DNA of 64,000 nucleotides from JABCPE02 sp963516675 (GTDB taxonomy: Bacteria > Bacteroidota > Bacteroidia > Flavobacteriales > Weeksellaceae), in assembly GCA_963516675.1 (NCBI GenBank), contig CAUQBH010000006.1:70405-134404 (forward strand), given 5' to 3'. Below, piece by piece: positions 36,675-45,327 of this stretch. The notes beneath the pieces are model-generated. The model ran no database searches, was not told the DNA's origin, and saw nothing but the letters and a program-made list of their open reading frames with translations. Made by a program: the position numbers and the translations under genes. Every line of letters starts with the position of its first letter. Within the stretch, counting starts at the first letter, position 1.

Positions 36675-38204
36675 ATGGAAGAAAATAATGTAATCACGAT
36701 TTACAAAAATAAAGCGATAGTTAATTTCGAAGGAAGAGATTTTTTGGGGCAGATAGGGATAGATTCTCGTATTTTTAATGCTTTGCAGGGAGCGGGAGTA
36801 AGTGTAGGGGTGATTTCTCAGCAGGCGATAGAAAACGGAATTTCTGTTTTGGTGGATGAGCATCAGGCAGAAACGGCGGTTGAAAGCCTTAGAAAAGAAT
36901 TTGAAAAGGAACTGAAAAGCAGAATCGTAAGTCAGATTTATAGTATTGATAATCTGGCTGTTATAGGTCTGGTAACGGACAATTTCCAAAAAATTCTTTC
37001 GGAATTACAAAAAAATAAAATATTTCCTCTGCTTCTCAATCAGGTAGCATCAGCAGGAAGGGTGAACTTGGTGGTTTCTGATAATCAGGTAGATAAGGTT
37101 AAAAATATCGTAGAAACTGAGATTTTTGGGAAAGTGAAAACTGTACATTTGGTACTGGTAGGGCATGGAAATGTAGGCAGTACGCTGATAGAGCAGATTC
37201 TAGATTCTTCGTATGATATTCAGAATAGAAAGCGTATCAATCTGAAAATCATTGCGATAGCAAATTCTAAAAATATGGTGTTCAATAAAGGTGGTTTTGG
37301 TAGCGACTGGCGCCAAAAAGTGCTTTTTGGTAATACGGAAAACACTTTGCAGGATTTGTTTCAGTTTGTGAAAGAAAATCAGTTTGAAAACTTGGTTTTA
37401 GTGGATAATACGGCAAGTAAGGATTTTGTAAAGAATTATCCAACTTTTGTGGAAAATGGTTTTGACATTGTTTCTTCTAATAAGATTTTCAATACATTAC
37501 CGATACAGGAGTACAGAAATCTGCGAAAAACTTTGGATAAAAACAAGAAAAGATATCTCTACGAAACCAATGTGGGAGCAGGTCTTCCGCTGATAGACAC
37601 GATTAAACTTCTCCACCTTTCGGGAGAAAACATTACAAGAATAAAAGGTGTTTTTTCGGGGTCGCTCAGCTATATTTTTAATAACTTTTCGGTGCGCGAT
37701 GAGAAATTCTCTACCATTGTCAAAGAAGCGATGGATAAAGGATTTACAGAACCAGACCCTCGTGAGGATTTGAGTGGAAATGATGTGGCTAGAAAACTGC
37801 TTATTTTGGCTAGAGAATTAGATTTAATCAATGAATTTAGTGATATCAATATTCAGAACCTTATCCCAGAGAATTTAGGGGAAATAGACAAAGATGAGTT
37901 TATTTCTAGATTGGGAGAGCTGGATGCTGAATATCAGTCTATTAAAGAAAATCAAGAGCCAAATCATGTGCTTCGTTATGTGGGAGATTTACATGGAGAT
38001 TTGAGCCAAGACAAAGGGATTTTGGATGTGAAACTGGTGTCTGTCCCTGCAAGTTCGGCGCTTGGACAGCTGAAAGGTTCGGATTCTATTTTTGAAATTT
38101 ATACAGAGAGTTACGGAGAAAACCCAATAGTTATCATGGGAGCAGGGGCAGGTGCGAAAGTGACTGCAAGAGGAGTTTTCGGTGACATATTGCGACTTTG
38201 TTAA
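36675..38204 (+). CDS. Homoserine dehydrogenase with N-terminal ACT regulatory region, no kinase
   Basis: 509 residues. The first 150 residues look like the tandem ACT domains of bifunctional aspartokinase-homoserine dehydrogenase (IGIDSRIFNALQGAGVSVGVISQQ; SIDNLAVIGLVTDN). From about 155 comes the dehydrogenase: NAD(P)-binding LVGHGNVGSTLIEQ, NVGAGLPLIDTIKLL, GVFSGSLSYIFNNF, EPDPREDLSGNDVARKLLILAR. The aspartokinase catalytic domain is missing, so this is the regulatory and reductase half only. Converts aspartate semialdehyde to homoserine for MetX just upstream. Confidence 0.93.
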   Translation: MEENNVITIYKNKAIVNFEGRDFLGQIGIDSRIFNALQGAGVSVGVISQQAIENGISVLVDEHQAETAVESLRKEFEKELKSRIVSQIYSIDNLAVIGLVTDNFQKILSELQKNKIFPLLLNQVASAGRVNLVVSDNQVDKVKNIVETEIFGKVKTVHLVLVGHGNVGSTLIEQILDSSYDIQNRKRINLKIIAIANSKNMVFNKGGFGSDWRQKVLFGNTENTLQDLFQFVKENQFENLVLVDNTASKDFVKNYPTFVENGFDIVSSNKIFNTLPIQEYRNLRKTLDKNKKRYLYETNVGAGLPLIDTIKLLHLSGENITRIKGVFSGSLSYIFNNFSVRDEKFSTIVKEAMDKGFTEPDPREDLSGNDVARKLLILARELDLINEFSDINIQNLIPENLGEIDKDEFISRLGELDAEYQSIKENQEPNHVLRYVGDLHGDLSQDKGILDVKLVSVPASSALGQLKGSDSIFEIYTESYGENPIVIMGAGAGAKVTARGVFGDILRLC

Positions 38205-38207
38205 TAT

Positions 38208-38618
38208 TTATCGGTATTTGTATAAATTAAAAGCTGCAGTGAAAGTAAAGCCTCTGAAATTGGAATTCCTTGAAAAAGGTATGGAATAGCCTATGTGTGT
38301 TTGGATTAAATTAAAAAGAGAAAATCCTAATCTAGGCTGTATGGACTCGGTATTTAGCGAAATTCCAGCTCCTCCTATTATGAAATACATTTCTGCACCT
38401 ATTTCTGGTATTACTTTTAGTTTTGAATTTTCAGTGCCGAAATGGGTTCCTGCATAGAGGGTGCCTCCTCCATAATAAGCCTTTGTGCTATAGGAAATTC
38501 CTCCAAATACAAAATTATGAGACTTATTGGTATGAGTGTAGGCAAATCTAGCGCCCAATTCTTCCTGAGCAAAAACGAACATAGGAAGCAAAAACAAAAG
38601 CAAAAGAAATTTTTTCAT
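38208..38618 (-). CDS. Small outer-membrane beta-barrel protein (hypothetical)
   Basis: 136 residues. Signal peptide of 17 residues ending VFAQ, then alternating polar/hydrophobic strands rich in Tyr/Gly (FVFGGISYSTKAYYGGGTLYAG, GFTFTAAFNLYKYR), typical of a short outer-membrane barrel. No family recognised. It is convergent with the homoserine dehydrogenase, only 3 bases apart, with no room for a terminator. Confidence 0.75.
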   Translation of the reverse strand: MKKFLLLLFLLPMFVFAQEELGARFAYTHTNKSHNFVFGGISYSTKAYYGGGTLYAGTHFGTENSKLKVIPEIGAEMYFIIGGAGISLNTESIQPRLGFSLFNLIQTHIGYSIPFSRNSNFRGFTFTAAFNLYKYR

Positions 38619-38707
38619 TAGTAATAAATTATCATTACGAATGTACGAAAATAAATTAAAAGCAGTAAATTTGGCTAAAGAAAAATAGGATTTAAAAAAC
38701 TTAAAAA

Positions 38708-39325
38708 ATGAAAGAAATTCTTGAAAGAATAGAAAAGCAAATCAATATTTTGCAAGAAAAATATAAGGATGATTTTTTTGAATATCAATTAAATGATGGA
38801 GCGACTGATGAGGATTTTGAAAGGTTGGAAGAAGCCTTAGGATACGCTCTGCCAGAGGATTTTAAGGAAATCTACCGCATTCATAATGGAGAAAAAGAAG
38901 GCTATTGTCTAATGGGAGAAGAGTGGCTCTCTATCGATAGAATTATAGATGAATATAAAATCTGGAAAGAATTATATGATGATGGTGATTTTTCAGAAGA
39001 TGATAAAGACTATGGCTGTAGTCCAGAAGAGGGAATAAAACCTGATTTTTGGTGGAATCCCAAATGGATTTCTCTAACAGCCGATGGAGGAGGTAACGGT
39101 AAAATGATAGACCTAGACCCTTCAAAAGAAGGAAAACGAGGACAGATAATCCAAATGTGGCATGATGATGCAGATCGCAGTATAGAAGCTCAATCTCTAA
39201 AAGATTTTTTTGAGAAATACGCGCAAGATTTAGAAAAAGGACTCTATGTGATACACCCAGATTATGGGATTATCCTAAAAGAAGATTTGGATGAAGATGA
39301 GCTGGCAGAGCTGGGAGGAAAGTAA
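38708..39325 (+). CDS. SMI1/KNR4 family protein
   Basis: 205 residues. N-terminal helix, then DEDFERLEEALGYALPEDFKEIYRIHNGEK, the SUKH/SMI1-KNR4 signature, followed by WISLTADGGGNGKMIDLDP near 115-135. Acidic and cytoplasmic. The SUKH family is widespread as immunity proteins against polymorphic toxins; no toxin gene is adjacent, so this may be an orphan immunity gene. It lies inside the methionine locus. Confidence 0.9.
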   Translation: MKEILERIEKQINILQEKYKDDFFEYQLNDGATDEDFERLEEALGYALPEDFKEIYRIHNGEKEGYCLMGEEWLSIDRIIDEYKIWKELYDDGDFSEDDKDYGCSPEEGIKPDFWWNPKWISLTADGGGNGKMIDLDPSKEGKRGQIIQMWHDDADRSIEAQSLKDFFEKYAQDLEKGLYVIHPDYGIILKEDLDEDELAELGGK

Positions 39326-39346
39326 AATTTAATGATATTTATTTAA

Positions 39347-40039
39347 ATGAACTCAAAAGAAATAGCAAAACAAAAAGATGACTTTTTTGAAGCTAATAGT
39401 GTTAGTATCTTCGAGTATAAGGATTTTATTCGCAGTTTCCCATATAAAAAACAATCATTCCTTATAGAAAGAAAAAATTGGGGTGAAATTATATCTAATC
39501 ATGATTATTTAGAAAAAATTTTTTCTACTTATGGGAATGGTAAAATGGTAAGATTAAATAGAGAAAAGCTTTTTGAAGATGCTAAATCAACAGAAGAGTT
39601 TATTTTTAAAGTGCTGTTATGGGGATATCCAACCAGAGGAAGAGGTAATAATATAGAGAAGTTGTTGGAAAAAGAGAATTTGAAAGAATTAAAAATAACT
39701 TTAGAAAAATATAAGAATAATAATATTTCAACAGAAGAACTAGTTGAAGATGTTGCAAAAATAAAAGGATTAGGAATATCCATAGTGTCTAAATTTTTAT
39801 ATTTTCTGAATGCTAAAATAGACGGCTTTAAAGCACTGATTTTAGATGACCAAATTCTGAATGTAATTAATAGAAAAAGAATATCAGAATTAAATCAGTT
39901 ATCTTCATTAAAGAGAGAGAAGGCTCTTAAAAAATATTCTGAGTATTTAGAGAAAATGAGTGAACTTTCAAAGGAGCTGGAATGCGAACCAGATCAGATT
40001 GAAATTTTCTTATTTTCGTTTGGAAAGAATGTATCATAA
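39347..40039 (+). CDS. Hypothetical protein with helix-hairpin-helix (OGG-fold-like)
   Basis: 230 residues. The centre reads EELVEDVAKIKGLGISIVSKFLYFL, a HhH motif (G-L-G-I), followed by ALILDDQIL; an Asp in that position is found in HhH-GPD DNA glycosylases and in the bacterial OGG-fold proteins of unknown function. Similarity is from pattern only. No catalytic Lys is evident at the usual place near the hairpin. It lies between SMI1/KNR4 and metZ, with 21 bases from the former. Confidence 0.6.
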   Translation: MNSKEIAKQKDDFFEANSVSIFEYKDFIRSFPYKKQSFLIERKNWGEIISNHDYLEKIFSTYGNGKMVRLNREKLFEDAKSTEEFIFKVLLWGYPTRGRGNNIEKLLEKENLKELKITLEKYKNNNISTEELVEDVAKIKGLGISIVSKFLYFLNAKIDGFKALILDDQILNVINRKRISELNQLSSLKREKALKKYSEYLEKMSELSKELECEPDQIEIFLFSFGKNVS

Positions 40040-40055
40040 AAAACAATAAAAAAAC

Positions 40056-41225
40056 ATGGAAAACAATAAACAAAATTTCGAAACACTTGCTATTCGTACA
40101 CAGACAGAAAGAACTCAGTATGATGAGCATTCGGTGCCGCTATACCTTACATCAAGTTTTATTTTTGAGGATGCGGAGGATATGCGGGCGAGTTTCGCGG
40201 AGGAAAAACCAAAGAACCTTTACAGTAGATTTACTAACCCAAATGTGACTGAATTTGTCGATAAAATCGCCAAAATGGAAGGTGCCGAGACGGGCTATGC
40301 TTTCGCTACGGGAATGGCGGCGATATATAGCACGCTGGCATCTCTGCTTTCTGCGGGCGACCACATACTCAGCTGTCGTTCGGTGTTTGGTTCTACACAT
40401 ACACTTTTTACGAAATATTTTCCGAAGTGGAATATCAATACCACTTATTTCGAAGCACATGAGGAAGATATAGAAAAATACATCCGCCCAGAGACTAAGA
40501 TTCTTTATCTGGAAACTCCTACTAATCCTGCGATAGAGGTTTTGGATTTGGAGAAAATGGGAAAAATCGCTAAAAAGAATAATTTGCTTTTCGTGGTGGA
40601 TAATTGTTTTGCTACGCCATACATCCAGCAGCCTATAAAATATGGAGCTGATATCGTGGTGCATTCGGCTACGAAACTTATCGACGGACAGGGAAGAGTT
40701 CTCGGTGGTGTCGCTGTGGGTAGAGTGGATTTGATTCGTGAAATTTATCTTTTTGCGAGAAATACAGGGCCGGCAATGTCTCCGTTTAACGCTTGGGTTT
40801 TATCTAAATCATTGGAAACACTAGCGCTAAGGGTAGAGAAACACTGTGAAAATGCGCTGAAAGTAGCAGAATTTTTAGAACAACATCCTAATGTAGAATT
40901 TGTGAAATATCCGTTTTTAAAATCACACCCAAACCATGAAGTTGCCAAAAAGCAAATGAAATTGGGTGGAAGTATCGTAGCATTCCAAGTGAAAGGCGGT
41001 GTAGAAGGTGGAAGAAATTTCTTAAACAAAATCAAAATGTGTTCATTGTCAGCCAATCTGGGAGACACTAGAACCATAGTAACCCATCCAGCTTCCACTA
41101 CGCATTCTAAACTTAGCGAGGAAGAAAGAAACGAAGTGGGCATCACAGCAGGGCTGGTTCGCTGCTCGGTAGGACTGGAAAATGTAGAAGATATTATTGC
41201 AGATTTGAAACAGGCTTTGGAATAA
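40056..41225 (+). CDS. metZ: Trans-sulfuration PLP enzyme, O-acylhomoserine sulfhydrylase type
   Basis: 389 residues, Cys/Met metabolism PLP family. Pyridoxal lysine Lys207 in HSATKLIDGQGRVLGG; YSRFTNPNV and MAAIYSTLASLLSAGDHILS in the N-terminal half; ETPTNPAIEVLD; C-terminal SLGDTRTIVTHPAST-like block. Makes homocysteine from acylated homoserine and sulfide. The exact acyl form (acetyl or succinyl) is not certain; the gene order after metX fits O-acetyl- or O-succinylhomoserine sulfhydrylase. 16 bases after the upstream gene. Confidence 0.9.
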   Translation: MENNKQNFETLAIRTQTERTQYDEHSVPLYLTSSFIFEDAEDMRASFAEEKPKNLYSRFTNPNVTEFVDKIAKMEGAETGYAFATGMAAIYSTLASLLSAGDHILSCRSVFGSTHTLFTKYFPKWNINTTYFEAHEEDIEKYIRPETKILYLETPTNPAIEVLDLEKMGKIAKKNNLLFVVDNCFATPYIQQPIKYGADIVVHSATKLIDGQGRVLGGVAVGRVDLIREIYLFARNTGPAMSPFNAWVLSKSLETLALRVEKHCENALKVAEFLEQHPNVEFVKYPFLKSHPNHEVAKKQMKLGGSIVAFQVKGGVEGGRNFLNKIKMCSLSANLGDTRTIVTHPASTTHSKLSEEERNEVGITAGLVRCSVGLENVEDIIADLKQALE

Positions 41226-41245
41226 ATTTAAAAATAAAAATAGAT

Positions 41246-42001
41246 ATGATAAGATTAACAAAAAAAATTAGTTTATTTTTAATATTGAATATTATTCTTA
41301 TTTCGTGTAATTTAGGATACGAAATAAAGGATGGTAAGGTATATTATAAGTGGATACATGGTGGCAATATGTCCAAAGAAACAACCCTTGTAGAAGATGC
41401 TGATGCAGAAACATTTGAAGTTATAAAAAATGATGTAGATCTTCATTTAGGTAAGGATAAAAATTATGTATTTTTGGAACTTGCTAAGCTGAAAGCAGAC
41501 CCTGCTACTTTTGAGCAGATTAAGAAGTATTATTGGCGAGATAAAGACAGTGTGTATATGCTTCGGTATGGTAGTCCAGATAATAATGTAGTAAAGGGAG
41601 CTGACCCTGAAACTTTCCAAGTGATGAAAGATGATTGGGGGCGTGATAAGAAAGGAGTTTATCATATTTACGATCAATTGAAAAATGTAGATCCCAAAAA
41701 ATTCATAGCAATAGATGAAGATTGGGGAAAAGACGATAAATACTATTATCATAATAAGGAGAGAATAGATTCTTTGGATTATAAAACAGCAGAAATCGTG
41801 AGTTCATACTACATCAAAGACCAATACAGAGTTTTTTGTCGTAATAAAATTGTAAAAGGAGCTAATCCTAAGACCTTTAAAGCTTTAGATACTGGTATCC
41901 ATGGATATGATGACAAGTATATATTTGAATTTGAAAGGAACGAAGGCCCTATTACAGAAGAAGATAAAAAAATATATATGGATGCGGACAAAAAGAAATA
42001 A
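41246..42001 (+). CDS. DKNYY-family lipoprotein
   Basis: 251 residues with a lipoprotein signal (LISC, Cys21). The body repeats a motif of about 40 residues: DKNYVFLELAKLKADPATFEQI, DKDSVYML then GADPETFQVM, DKKGVYHIYDQLKNVDPKKFIAID, DDKYYYHN, DQYRVFCRNKIVKGANPKTFKALD. These are DKNYY-type repeats, a domain often found in immunity and surface proteins. Anchored in the envelope. It is followed after 2 bases by the DUF6892-like gene. Confidence 0.85.
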   Translation: MIRLTKKISLFLILNIILISCNLGYEIKDGKVYYKWIHGGNMSKETTLVEDADAETFEVIKNDVDLHLGKDKNYVFLELAKLKADPATFEQIKKYYWRDKDSVYMLRYGSPDNNVVKGADPETFQVMKDDWGRDKKGVYHIYDQLKNVDPKKFIAIDEDWGKDDKYYYHNKERIDSLDYKTAEIVSSYYIKDQYRVFCRNKIVKGANPKTFKALDTGIHGYDDKYIFEFERNEGPITEEDKKIYMDADKKK

Positions 42002-42003
42002 AC

Positions 42004-42972
42004 ATGTTTTTTTGGGATAAAATTTTCGGAAAAAAGGAGAGGAAATCAGTCACTATTCATGTTGATAAAGAGAATTTTAAGATAAATGGAAAAGTTTTTT
42101 CTTTTCCGTTTTTATATTCTGATTTAAAAGAAATTTTGGGCGAGCCTACCCGTATCCAAATGAGTGATGGCAAGGCTGATGAGGACGGCTATGTGCTTCC
42201 TTCGCGCTACTCTTGGGATGATTTAGGTATTGATGCTTTGGAGAAGTTCCAAGGAAAGGTGGTGGAACTGAATCTGCAGATTTCAAAAACCAAGCCTTAT
42301 CCGTTTTCTCCTGAAAACCCTTTTTCTGGGGAATTTTTGATTGATGGAAAACCATATCAAGAGGCGATTAAAATCAAAAAAGAGGATTACCTTTTTGTTG
42401 AATTTAATGTTGGTAAAATGGAGATTTCTGCTCGTATAGCCAGCGAAAAAGAAGAAAACTGTCAGCCACAGGAAATCATGAGTGTCTGTATTTGTCAGAC
42501 CGAACCAAAGCTTAAATCTAAAAAGAAAAATCCATATAAATTTAAAAAGGAAAAAGGCGAAATTATTGATTTTAAGGACTTTAATTTTAAATTATTGGTT
42601 ATAGAAGAACTGATGTATAATCAGGATTTACTAAAACCAAAATTTGATATTTATGATTTTGTAGAATACGCAGAGCGGGAGATAAATCCAGATGAAGATG
42701 GCTATGAGCCTATTCCAGAAGCTTTGGAATATTTCCGAAATTTGGAAATTCCTAAAAAATGGACAGAAAAAATCACAGAACTTTATCAAGATGGAGGAAA
42801 TGAAATCTACATGCAGATTTCTCCGCAGTGGGATGGCGAGGATGAGATTTATAATGTTCAGTCTTTTGACGATGTAGAAAATTTTCCTCGATTAAAGAAA
42901 ATTACTGCTTTTAATATCAATGATGAAGTGTGTGAATTTTTGAAGAATAAAGGAATAGAAATAGGGAACTAA
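42004..42972 (+). CDS. Uncharacterised protein with C-terminal DUF6892-like domain
   Basis: 322 residues, cytoplasmic, no signal. The N-terminal part (15-100) holds FPFLYSDLKEILGEPTRIQ and YSWDDLGIDALE, resembling a DUF7738-type module. The C-terminal part from about 195 has LVIEELMYNQ, KFDIYDFVEYAE and DGGNEIYMQISPQWDGEDEIY, which I recall for DUF6892. Function unknown; these modules occur in toxin-immunity neighbourhoods. Two bases separate it from the lipoprotein gene and 18 from metH1. Confidence 0.7.
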   Translation: MFFWDKIFGKKERKSVTIHVDKENFKINGKVFSFPFLYSDLKEILGEPTRIQMSDGKADEDGYVLPSRYSWDDLGIDALEKFQGKVVELNLQISKTKPYPFSPENPFSGEFLIDGKPYQEAIKIKKEDYLFVEFNVGKMEISARIASEKEENCQPQEIMSVCICQTEPKLKSKKKNPYKFKKEKGEIIDFKDFNFKLLVIEELMYNQDLLKPKFDIYDFVEYAEREINPDEDGYEPIPEALEYFRNLEIPKKWTEKITELYQDGGNEIYMQISPQWDGEDEIYNVQSFDDVENFPRLKKITAFNINDEVCEFLKNKGIEIGN

Positions 42973-42990
42973 TATTTAAATAAAATAAAC

Positions 42991-43992
42991 TTGAAAAATA
43001 CAAAACAATTAAATGATGCATTAGAGCATCGGATTTTGATTCTGGATGGAGCCATGGGAACCATGATTCAGAAGTATAATCTTACCGAAGAAGACTATCG
43101 CGGCGAGCAGTTCCGTGATTGGGCATATCCCGTGAAAGGGAATAATGATATGCTGTCCATCACCAAACCCAGCGTGATAGATGAAATCCACAGACAATAT
43201 CTGGAGGCTGGGGCGGACATTATAGAAACCAATACTTTTTCCAGTACGACCATTGCGATGGCGGACTACCATATGGAGGATTTTGTTTATCAGCTCAATT
43301 ATGAATCTGCAAAACTTGCCCGAAAAGCCTGTGATGATTATACCGCTAAAACTCCAGACAAACCGAGATTTGTGGCAGGGGCTATTGGGCCTACAAATAA
43401 AACAGCCAGCCTTAGCCCAGATGTGAATGACCCAGGCTACAGAGCTATTACCTTTGATGAACTGAGAAAAGCTTATAAACAACAAGCGGAGGCATTATTA
43501 GATGGCGGTGCTGATATTCTCTTGGTGGAAACTATTTTTGACACGCTCAATGCAAAGGCGGCTCTTTTTGCAATTGATGAAATTCAGGAGGAGAGAGGAA
43601 TCCGTATTCCTACGATGGTTTCAGGGACTATTACTGATGCCTCTGGGCGTACCCTAAGTGGACAGACTGCGGAGGCTTTCCTTATTTCGGTTTCTCATTT
43701 GGATTTGCTGAGTATTGGGTTTAATTGTGCTTTGGGTGCGAAACAGCTTGTTCCATATTTAGAGGCTGTCGCTCCACAAACTCACTTTAGGATTTCTGCA
43801 CACCCGAATGCTGGGCTTCCTAATGCCTTTGGGCAGTATGATGAAACTCCTGAGCAGACCGCAGAACAGATAAAAGAATATCTGGATAAAGGATTGATAA
43901 ACATTATTGGTGGCTGCTGTGGTACTACGCCAGAGCATATAAAGGCTCTTTCAGACCTTGCAAAAGACTATAAACCAAGAAAAAATACTTAA
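42991..43992 (+). CDS. metH: Methionine synthase, homocysteine S-methyltransferase half
   Basis: 333 residues. First domain of cobalamin-dependent methionine synthase: ILDGAMGTMIQ, zinc ligands Cys246 (GFNCALGA), Cys309 and Cys310 (GGCCGTTPEH), the classic MetH Hcy domain. The folate, B12 and activation domains are in a separate gene at 45328-48000. Start is a TTG (no in-frame ATG near the conserved N-terminus). The two halves together match the domains of one full-length enzyme (about 1220 residues); they must associate to work. Confidence 0.93.
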   Translation: MKNTKQLNDALEHRILILDGAMGTMIQKYNLTEEDYRGEQFRDWAYPVKGNNDMLSITKPSVIDEIHRQYLEAGADIIETNTFSSTTIAMADYHMEDFVYQLNYESAKLARKACDDYTAKTPDKPRFVAGAIGPTNKTASLSPDVNDPGYRAITFDELRKAYKQQAEALLDGGADILLVETIFDTLNAKAALFAIDEIQEERGIRIPTMVSGTITDASGRTLSGQTAEAFLISVSHLDLLSIGFNCALGAKQLVPYLEAVAPQTHFRISAHPNAGLPNAFGQYDETPEQTAEQIKEYLDKGLINIIGGCCGTTPEHIKALSDLAKDYKPRKNT

Positions 43993-44040
43993 AAAGTGTT
44001 AAAAAATCATAAAATAAATATGCTCTTTCGAAATAAAATG

Positions 44041-44048
44041 TATATTTG
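44041..44048 (+). promoter_or_regulatory. Candidate -7 box for ompA-like gene
   Basis: TATATTTG, a perfect -7 match, 30 bases before the OmpA-like ATG. No clear -33 box is seen. The gene has its own terminator and so is probably a transcription unit of its own inside the met locus. Confidence 0.55.
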
Positions 44049-44077
44049 CACCATTAATTCATAAAATTAGTTTAGAA

Positions 44078-45208
44078 ATGAAGAAGATTTTCTTATCAGT
44101 AATGTTAGCAGGTGCTGCAGTAGCAGCTAATGCACAGAGTGTTGGTAGTATTAGCAACAGTAAATTTTTTGATAACTGGCAAGTAGGTGTAAATGTAGGT
44201 GGATACACTCCAACTACAGGACATCCTTTCTTTAAGTCTACAAGACTTAACTTCGGTGTAGAAGTAGGAAAACAAATATCTCCTAGCTTCCGTCTTAGTG
44301 CAGATGGTGTTGCTTATATTAATGATAATGTAGATGGGTATCGTAACCCATTACTTATCGAGCGTACTAATGTAGCTATGTTAGGTAACTTTAATCTTAG
44401 CAATATCTTTGCAGGATATAAAGGAGCTCCTCGTACATTTGAAGTAGAAGTTTTCGCTGGACCAGGATGGTCTCATTCTTACTATCCAGGTAGAAATGAT
44501 TCTAATGAAATGACTGTTAAAGCTGGTGCTAACTTCTTGCTTAACTTAGGTTCTTCTAAAGCTTGGGCTGTTAAGCTTAGTCCTTCAATCCTATACGGTT
44601 TGACACCTGCAGATCAGCAAGAACATAGCCTTAACAACAACAACTCTATTACACAAGCAAGTTTAGGAATTGTTTACAGATTTAAAGGAAGCAACGGAGC
44701 TCACCACATCACTGCAGCTCAGGCATCTGCACCTGTAGTAGAGGATAACTCTGGAGCACTTCGTGGAGAATTAAGCGAAAAAGACAGAGAATTGAGAGAT
44801 GCTAGAAACCGTATCCACGAATTGGAAGGAGAACTAGCAGAAGCTCGTAACAGAAAACCAGAAGTAGAAACTGTGGTAGAAACTAAGAGAACTCTAGAGT
44901 CTGTAGTTACTTTCGCACAAGGAAAAACTATCATCGCTCCTTCTCAACAACCGAATGTAGCTAGAATCGCTACTTATTTGAAGAAATATCCTAACAGTAA
45001 AGTTGTTATCAAAGGATTTGCTTCACCAGAAGGAAGTGTTGAAGTTAACGAAAGAATCGCTAAAGCTCGTGCAGAAGCAGTTAAAGCTGTTCTTGTTAAA
45101 CAATACAAAATTGATGGAGATCGTATCGTAGCAGAAGGAAACGGTATTGGTCACATGTTCTCAGAACCAGATTGGAACAGAGTAAGTATTGCTACTATCA
45201 AAGAATAA
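44078..45208 (+). CDS. OmpA-family outer-membrane protein
   Basis: 376 residues: signal peptide of about 20 residues (ends ANAQ), N-terminal beta-barrel to about 205, coiled-coil linker (GELSEKDRELRDARNRIHELEGE) and a C-terminal OmpA peptidoglycan-binding domain with VVIKGFASPEGSVEVNERIAKARAEAV and RIVAEGNG. It tethers outer membrane to peptidoglycan. Codon use differs from neighbours: Asn AAC and Phe TTC are frequent and the sequence is highly regular, as in abundant proteins. It has its own promoter box and a perfect terminator, and splits the two metH genes. Confidence 0.94.
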   Translation: MKKIFLSVMLAGAAVAANAQSVGSISNSKFFDNWQVGVNVGGYTPTTGHPFFKSTRLNFGVEVGKQISPSFRLSADGVAYINDNVDGYRNPLLIERTNVAMLGNFNLSNIFAGYKGAPRTFEVEVFAGPGWSHSYYPGRNDSNEMTVKAGANFLLNLGSSKAWAVKLSPSILYGLTPADQQEHSLNNNNSITQASLGIVYRFKGSNGAHHITAAQASAPVVEDNSGALRGELSEKDRELRDARNRIHELEGELAEARNRKPEVETVVETKRTLESVVTFAQGKTIIAPSQQPNVARIATYLKKYPNSKVVIKGFASPEGSVEVNERIAKARAEAVKAVLVKQYKIDGDRIVAEGNGIGHMFSEPDWNRVSIATIKE

Positions 45209-45231
45209 TTTAAAATTGTTCAATGTTTCAT

Positions 45232-45268
45232 AAAAATAGGAAGGTAAAATTTTACCTTCCTATTTTTT
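45232..45268 (+). terminator. Terminator of the OmpA-like gene
   Basis: Perfect inverted repeat of 18 bp per arm, AAAAATAGGAAGGTAAAA / TTTTACCTTCCTATTTTT, ending in a T-run, 23 bases after the stop. Confidence 0.9.
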
Positions 45269-45327
45269 TATGTTTTTTAAAAAACTTACCTTTGGATCTT
45301 TATAATTTTAACTGAAAATAACCATAC

